Assembly: GCA_947175655.1 (NCBI GenBank)
Contig: CAMWNQ010000061.1
Coordinates: forward strand, 1-9,430
Direction of reading: 5' to 3'
Length of the DNA stretch: 9,430 nucleotides
Source of the DNA: an uncultured Clostridia bacterium
Lineage (GTDB): Bacteria; Bacillota; Clostridia; Oscillospirales; Ruminococcaceae
In this document: in pieces, positions 8,301-9,430 of the stretch
How positions within the stretch are numbered: position 1 is the stretch's first letter
Layout: every line of letters begins with the position of its first letter
Notes under the pieces: model-generated
The model's database searches: none
What the model was told of the DNA's origin: nothing
What the model saw: only the letters and a program-made list of their open reading frames with translations
Translations under genes and position numbers: made by a program

Positions 8301-9263
8301 CCTCTGCTCTGCCTCAGCTTTGCTTTTAAGACAAAGATATGAATTTATAAGTGAAGTTTCATAATCTTCACAGATATAGCTGTATAAAGAAATACTATAA
8401 TAATCGTTCAGCTCTTTGAATACCCCGCAGGCTTTTTCATAATCACCGGCATATGCATACATATATGCAAGGAGTTTGAGTGCTGTTTCATCGTTTTTAT
8501 ATTCATCATAATCTTTTGACAGTTCTTCTACAGCTTCAAGACAACCTTGCTTATCTTGATTTTTGTCATGCGACATAAAATTATTGAAATATGGAGTTAT
8601 TACATTTTTCAAATCATCGCTGAGACACTGATGAAGATTTATAATATAATCACTGCCGATTTCAGGAGTTTTAGCATAGATTTCATTTTCAAAGAATGCT
8701 AATGTTTTCTCTATTTTTATTTTGATTTCAAGATTATTCTGGTCTTCCTGATGATTATCCGGTTCAGGGTCTGTTTCTTTTTTACATTTTTCCGTTTTTT
8801 GTCCAGCTTTTTCATCAATATTATCATTGTTTGTATTGTTTTTATTGTTATCGGAATACGGTTCTGGCTCTGACTCTGACTCTGTTTTATCCATATCTTC
8901 TGAAATATTTTCCTGTTCAGTATTTTCAGAATTATGTGGTTCTGAATATTTTTCACTGGCAATACAAGATGAAGACGAATTCTGTTTATTGTCATCATAT
9001 TCTATTACATATTCATCAGCAAGAGTAATTTTCTTAAATTTTCCGGTAATCTTAATTGGTTTCGCCTTGTTCTTTATAATGAACGACATTATTTGGTTAT
9101 ACGAAATAACAAGAAGTTCACCTTTGGTATTAATTATCTCCAAAGATTTTTTTCCGTCATTTTCGGCTACATACCCCGAAAATTTCCGATCTTTTCCGTA
9201 TACAATTTTTACAAATGTATTCGGTTCAAGTCCTGAAAGACGAAGAAATTTTAAACTTTTCAT
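2358..9263 (-). CDS. Giant multidomain STAND-type NTPase with TPR-like repeats, putative conflict/immune sensor
   Basis: The product is 2301 residues long. The ATG at 9261-9263 is chosen because AAGGAG lies 7 bases upstream; an in-frame ATG at 9327-9329 falls inside the -35 box of the promoter and cannot be used from it. Domains in order: a beta-rich, Sm/SH3-like barrel (about 1-70); an acidic Ser/Glu/Asn linker (90-177); helical TPR-like repeats (about 180-640, clearest at 255-287, 487-555 and 595-628); a Lys/Glu linker (658-730); a winged-helix-like segment (760-855) with an Asp run near 831; an alpha/beta domain (873-1018); a very acidic linker (1033-1120); a long helical region (1120-1790); a Rossmann-like domain with HPMAVFGS (1821-1828); and a C-terminal STAND NTPase. 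The NTPase has MEELFTGR (1940-1947), Walker A GVHGTGRTS (1965-1973, Arg for the usual Lys at 1971), Walker B LILDNAD (D2048 and D2051), a FITEPL segment and NYFPSVIRYYC (P2141), and ends in a winged helix (about 2227-2301). There are no membrane segments, so it is cytoplasmic. STAND ATPases act as switch-like sensors, often in phage defence. I recognise no named system; the NTPase call is firm, the defence role inferred. Confidence 0.93.
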   Translation of the reverse strand: MKSLKFLRLSGLEPNTFVKIVYGKDRKFSGYVAENDGKKSLEIINTKGELLVISYNQIMSFIIKNKAKPIKITGKFKKITLADEYVIEYDDNKQNSSSSCIASEKYSEPHNSENTEQENISEDMDKTESESEPEPYSDNNKNNTNNDNIDEKAGQKTEKCKKETDPEPDNHQEDQNNLEIKIKIEKTLAFFENEIYAKTPEIGSDYIINLHQCLSDDLKNVITPYFNNFMSHDKNQDKQGCLEAVEELSKDYDEYKNDETALKLLAYMYAYAGDYEKACGVFKELNDYYSISLYSYICEDYETSLINSYLCLKSKAEAEQRFSKQILYILVNSTVKNGNAFYFNDLAKRYPSYFPDDEHINLDICFDYLIYAKTNTLPVSCSLNTTEILKYYISEKCETLVDTSKFSPDTMFGYIFNVDKLTCTVCSYSNPGKQYTFLRNLLDDKKNQSSLKSKLADSEQDFTKISVSFNSYDGQKAMNVEEITFNADAMINLGAQYVVNKEYKSALDCFYCVLIRDNKVEEMFQRIIQCYMTLANFEHETQNYKSAKKFIDKYGSYISNKYSVTEAYYSLYIRMNDEEQVTRYFEILIEDAPSVNKKLHYLVTKAEYLFKDKKYVESKKTLEQWLDVKNKINDAVLILKYNAVEKDKINPLIEKCIASIKQSEKVSEKVNNTQEDVTEKKEEPNEKKTSKAEKKETAVQTVKPADKKSNSPSQQSEEEVQFIEPASQGIEPEHLVEIHYNIEVHKDRERLLAKNNFSSEFKRQFPKHRQNNPVIGEFLNILIIIKFFSIKMIKHMLDATLREAGERDYSTVDFAIDFFHSFGIIEKVNIDNDDDDDYYYVTSNAVENLNKDAIKKSIGNIRQNSKITPAIFKPEDFEKLSLYLRHCSVILNMFTAHDKNYFIMEMTTHISDYFKMDVIFLKNKKTPFGKGKADFGFIIISPYIVNEVDSESYQSSLKMIKELLKTKIENIIKSKDKIAVIVSSDNYGFEWKTILSDALSSFIEYERFYTLQSDGSYLDMNEEVLTSKDIMDILVSDEDPSTPPDGSPEDSEEAVTVENKNQDEKSEISEETESNTESENESDITSELECDLELEQEDEDEQDIFYQEPEESEKYHHFMKDVSKIDFSDEQIKNDVSDMISKGKYYCALTYLKAVSEIDSKYKDFYYLLSLAVDNPAEQCTYISSEVLGIHPTELIFDKELYNACITASELRTIYYAGDKYDYLISNVAENIKESSIAEQYPSIKPLVDIFLEFRNRFNIGIDYFSDYNTKDRFNYKKQIEELNVKASNYYNVYANSSEAFQSPVVKKYTKIMFAKNNELISMLKVVVDNNSEKFDEVKEFLAKYFIKEKSEIKSSNITGEKIDEYIEKIWNDAKEEIRNDKNKKKRGKIANSSDKPLGEVENHSKVALKKISEVLCDWVTLFEKNKKFSSSEIELNEYENKKSNILQLLEELKKDTEDFKNLSDHIMNTVFDDIYERINGTYDAESNKYYFIDFLKNGYIILDEYGIPEISSAFYTLPEFNIIERIRKHFFEPEKSFEKRLDEIFSKEIENNDYGSAVFINDYLAHTKTSENINPYIEKISEFCGASKQKAHSIQTDFIENTELVYNCGQLYGDDDIKEVVSEISDIWYRKCCITHNYGFYAKIIINLKKMIYNESEKRSIELKERLDMLKNSHNVSACNIDKISSAIDSLNYTVAEDYINLVIDGKEILDMDSVYKSTNYLKDFWSHYAEIYSKCTGHKIDSVDILNRFGKDKENGKELLSYWFPNGESGGDSNVEKIINQLGFRNFKAVNKARAGKDTEKFSMVFETSENSEIKAYRHPMAVFGSHAEQYGFDVIFISGNLNSADLLEKLHCIEKQIENISNAVVFLDYALTASERRCLAKKIKQETFRNIFAVVDRVVIAYLAGNYSAENINSMLMELIMPFSNYQPYICNTVEIMEELFTGRNTQLESLQSLSGANILVGVHGTGRTSLLKMLQKKIGKSAVFVDIDCCSVQEVVEKIAYEWKTLYNSDESGETLYYNDWKDLCEAIKSFAEKSSEVVYLILDNADLFINECRESGFEPLRLLKDVQNNSENKFKFIISCLCDFESGIENLSSCSIEFFSSEEGIKFITEPLRYMGMYFENFETISFILANSNYFPSVIRYYCVMLLETLKHEDYAGYNELNSPPYIVTDKQVKKILSDENFRLKINLAFERILKSDEFYKNNYFIIALIIAQLLYNQKSQNGYTSEEIRQEAMKSCIKKISDISAEELIESLDELSALGILIQPEENRYKFRRDSFCTIFGTRKDIEDKLINYIE
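8868..8884. repeat. Short in-frame hexamer repeat in the first acidic linker of the giant protein
   Basis: CTCTGA occurs twice in tandem, followed by a third, imperfect copy (CTCTGT). On the coding strand it encodes Ser-Glu repeats within SESESEPEP. The unit is six bases, so gain or loss of copies would alter linker length without a frameshift. It is probably plain low-complexity coding sequence. Confidence 0.5.
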
Positions 9264-9270
9264 TTGCCCA

Positions 9271-9276
9271 CTCCTT
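9271..9276 (-). promoter_or_regulatory. Shine-Dalgarno site that decides the start of the giant NTPase gene
   Basis: Minus-strand AAGGAG lies 7 bases before the ATG at 9261-9263, which is ideal spacing. The in-frame upstream ATGs (9327-9329 and 9294-9296) have no such site. The first lies upstream of the predicted transcript start and the second lies almost on it. Confidence 0.9.
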
Positions 9277-9300
9277 AAATTAAATTTTAACTGCATATTA

Positions 9301-9329
9301 ATTATACAACATTTCTCTACAAATTTCAA
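9301..9329 (-). promoter_or_regulatory. Sigma-A promoter of the operon
   Basis: On the minus strand, a -35 box TTGAAA (9324-9329) is separated by exactly 17 bases from a perfect -10 box TATAAT (9301-9306). Transcription should start near 9293-9295, leaving a leader of about 30 bases before the giant gene's ATG at 9263. The match (5 of 6 and 6 of 6) predicts sizeable constitutive expression by the housekeeping sigma factor. I see no clear operator palindrome overlapping it. No other convincing promoter appears upstream of the three downstream genes, which supports one transcript. Confidence 0.82.
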
Positions 9330-9430
9330 TAGTTTTTGATTATTTTTCAGGAAAATTCATTAAACCTCGAAATTATACTTAATATAAATAAAAAAATTAA
9401 TTATATTTTCTGTTTGACAATAAATTACAT

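Noticed and set aside
8717..8998. 93-residue minus-strand frame rich in Ile, Lys, Gln and Ser
   Set aside because: It is an out-of-frame reading of the low-complexity linker inside the giant gene, with no Shine-Dalgarno site.
8827..9339. 170-residue plus-strand open frame opposite the start of the giant gene
   Set aside because: It is antisense to a well-supported gene, reads across that gene's promoter, has Ser-rich low-complexity content mirroring the acidic linker, and has no ribosome binding site that I can see.
9414..9419. Perfect TTGACA on the plus strand near the right edge, a possible -35 box of a divergent gene
   Set aside because: The matching -10 position lies beyond the window, so a promoter cannot be supported; single hexamers occur by chance in AT-rich DNA.

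Overview
The window is AT-rich, tightly packed DNA. Its short intergenic gaps, strong AAGGAG-type ribosome binding sites and a consensus sigma-A promoter point to a low-GC Firmicute. The base composition and codon choice would suit a gut or rumen Clostridia of the Ruminococcus type, but that placement is an impression and was not tested by any search. All real genes lie on the minus strand, so the transcription order runs from the right edge to the left edge.

Layout in transcription order: (1) A sigma-A promoter (TTGAAA, 17-bp spacer, TATAAT) at 9301-9329. (2) A giant gene, 2358-9263, for a 2301-residue multidomain protein. It has a small beta-barrel-like N-terminus, acidic linkers, TPR-like helical repeats, a winged-helix plus alpha/beta block in the middle, and a C-terminal STAND-type P-loop NTPase ending in a winged helix. 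(3) A 64-bp gap with a perfect 9-bp hairpin just upstream of the next start. (4) A 367-residue protein (1190-2293) with a C-terminal Rx4H motif (RNKLAH) typical of HEPN ribonuclease-like domains. (5) A metal-dependent amidohydrolase-2 family TIM-barrel enzyme (378-1172). (6) The first 121 residues of a multi-pass membrane protein that runs off the left edge (1-365).

The main interest is the pair of the giant STAND NTPase and the HEPN-motif partner. Large STAND NTPases with TPR-like superstructure act as invader sensors in bacterial conflict systems, and HEPN domains are common toxic RNase effectors. Here the sensor/NTPase and the putative effector would be separate polypeptides made from one transcript. 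This suggests a two-component abortive-infection-like immune system; that role is inferred from architecture and context, not shown. Odd details include an Arg in place of the Walker A Lys, an NTPase at the C-terminus rather than the centre of the protein, and the hairpin between the two genes. The amidohydrolase and membrane protein follow at 12-17 bp spacing and are probably co-transcribed, but they look like ordinary metabolic or cell-envelope genes and may have nothing to do with the pair.

No tRNA, rRNA, CRISPR array, insertion sequence or intrinsic terminator was found, and no stretch over 300 bases lacks a gene.
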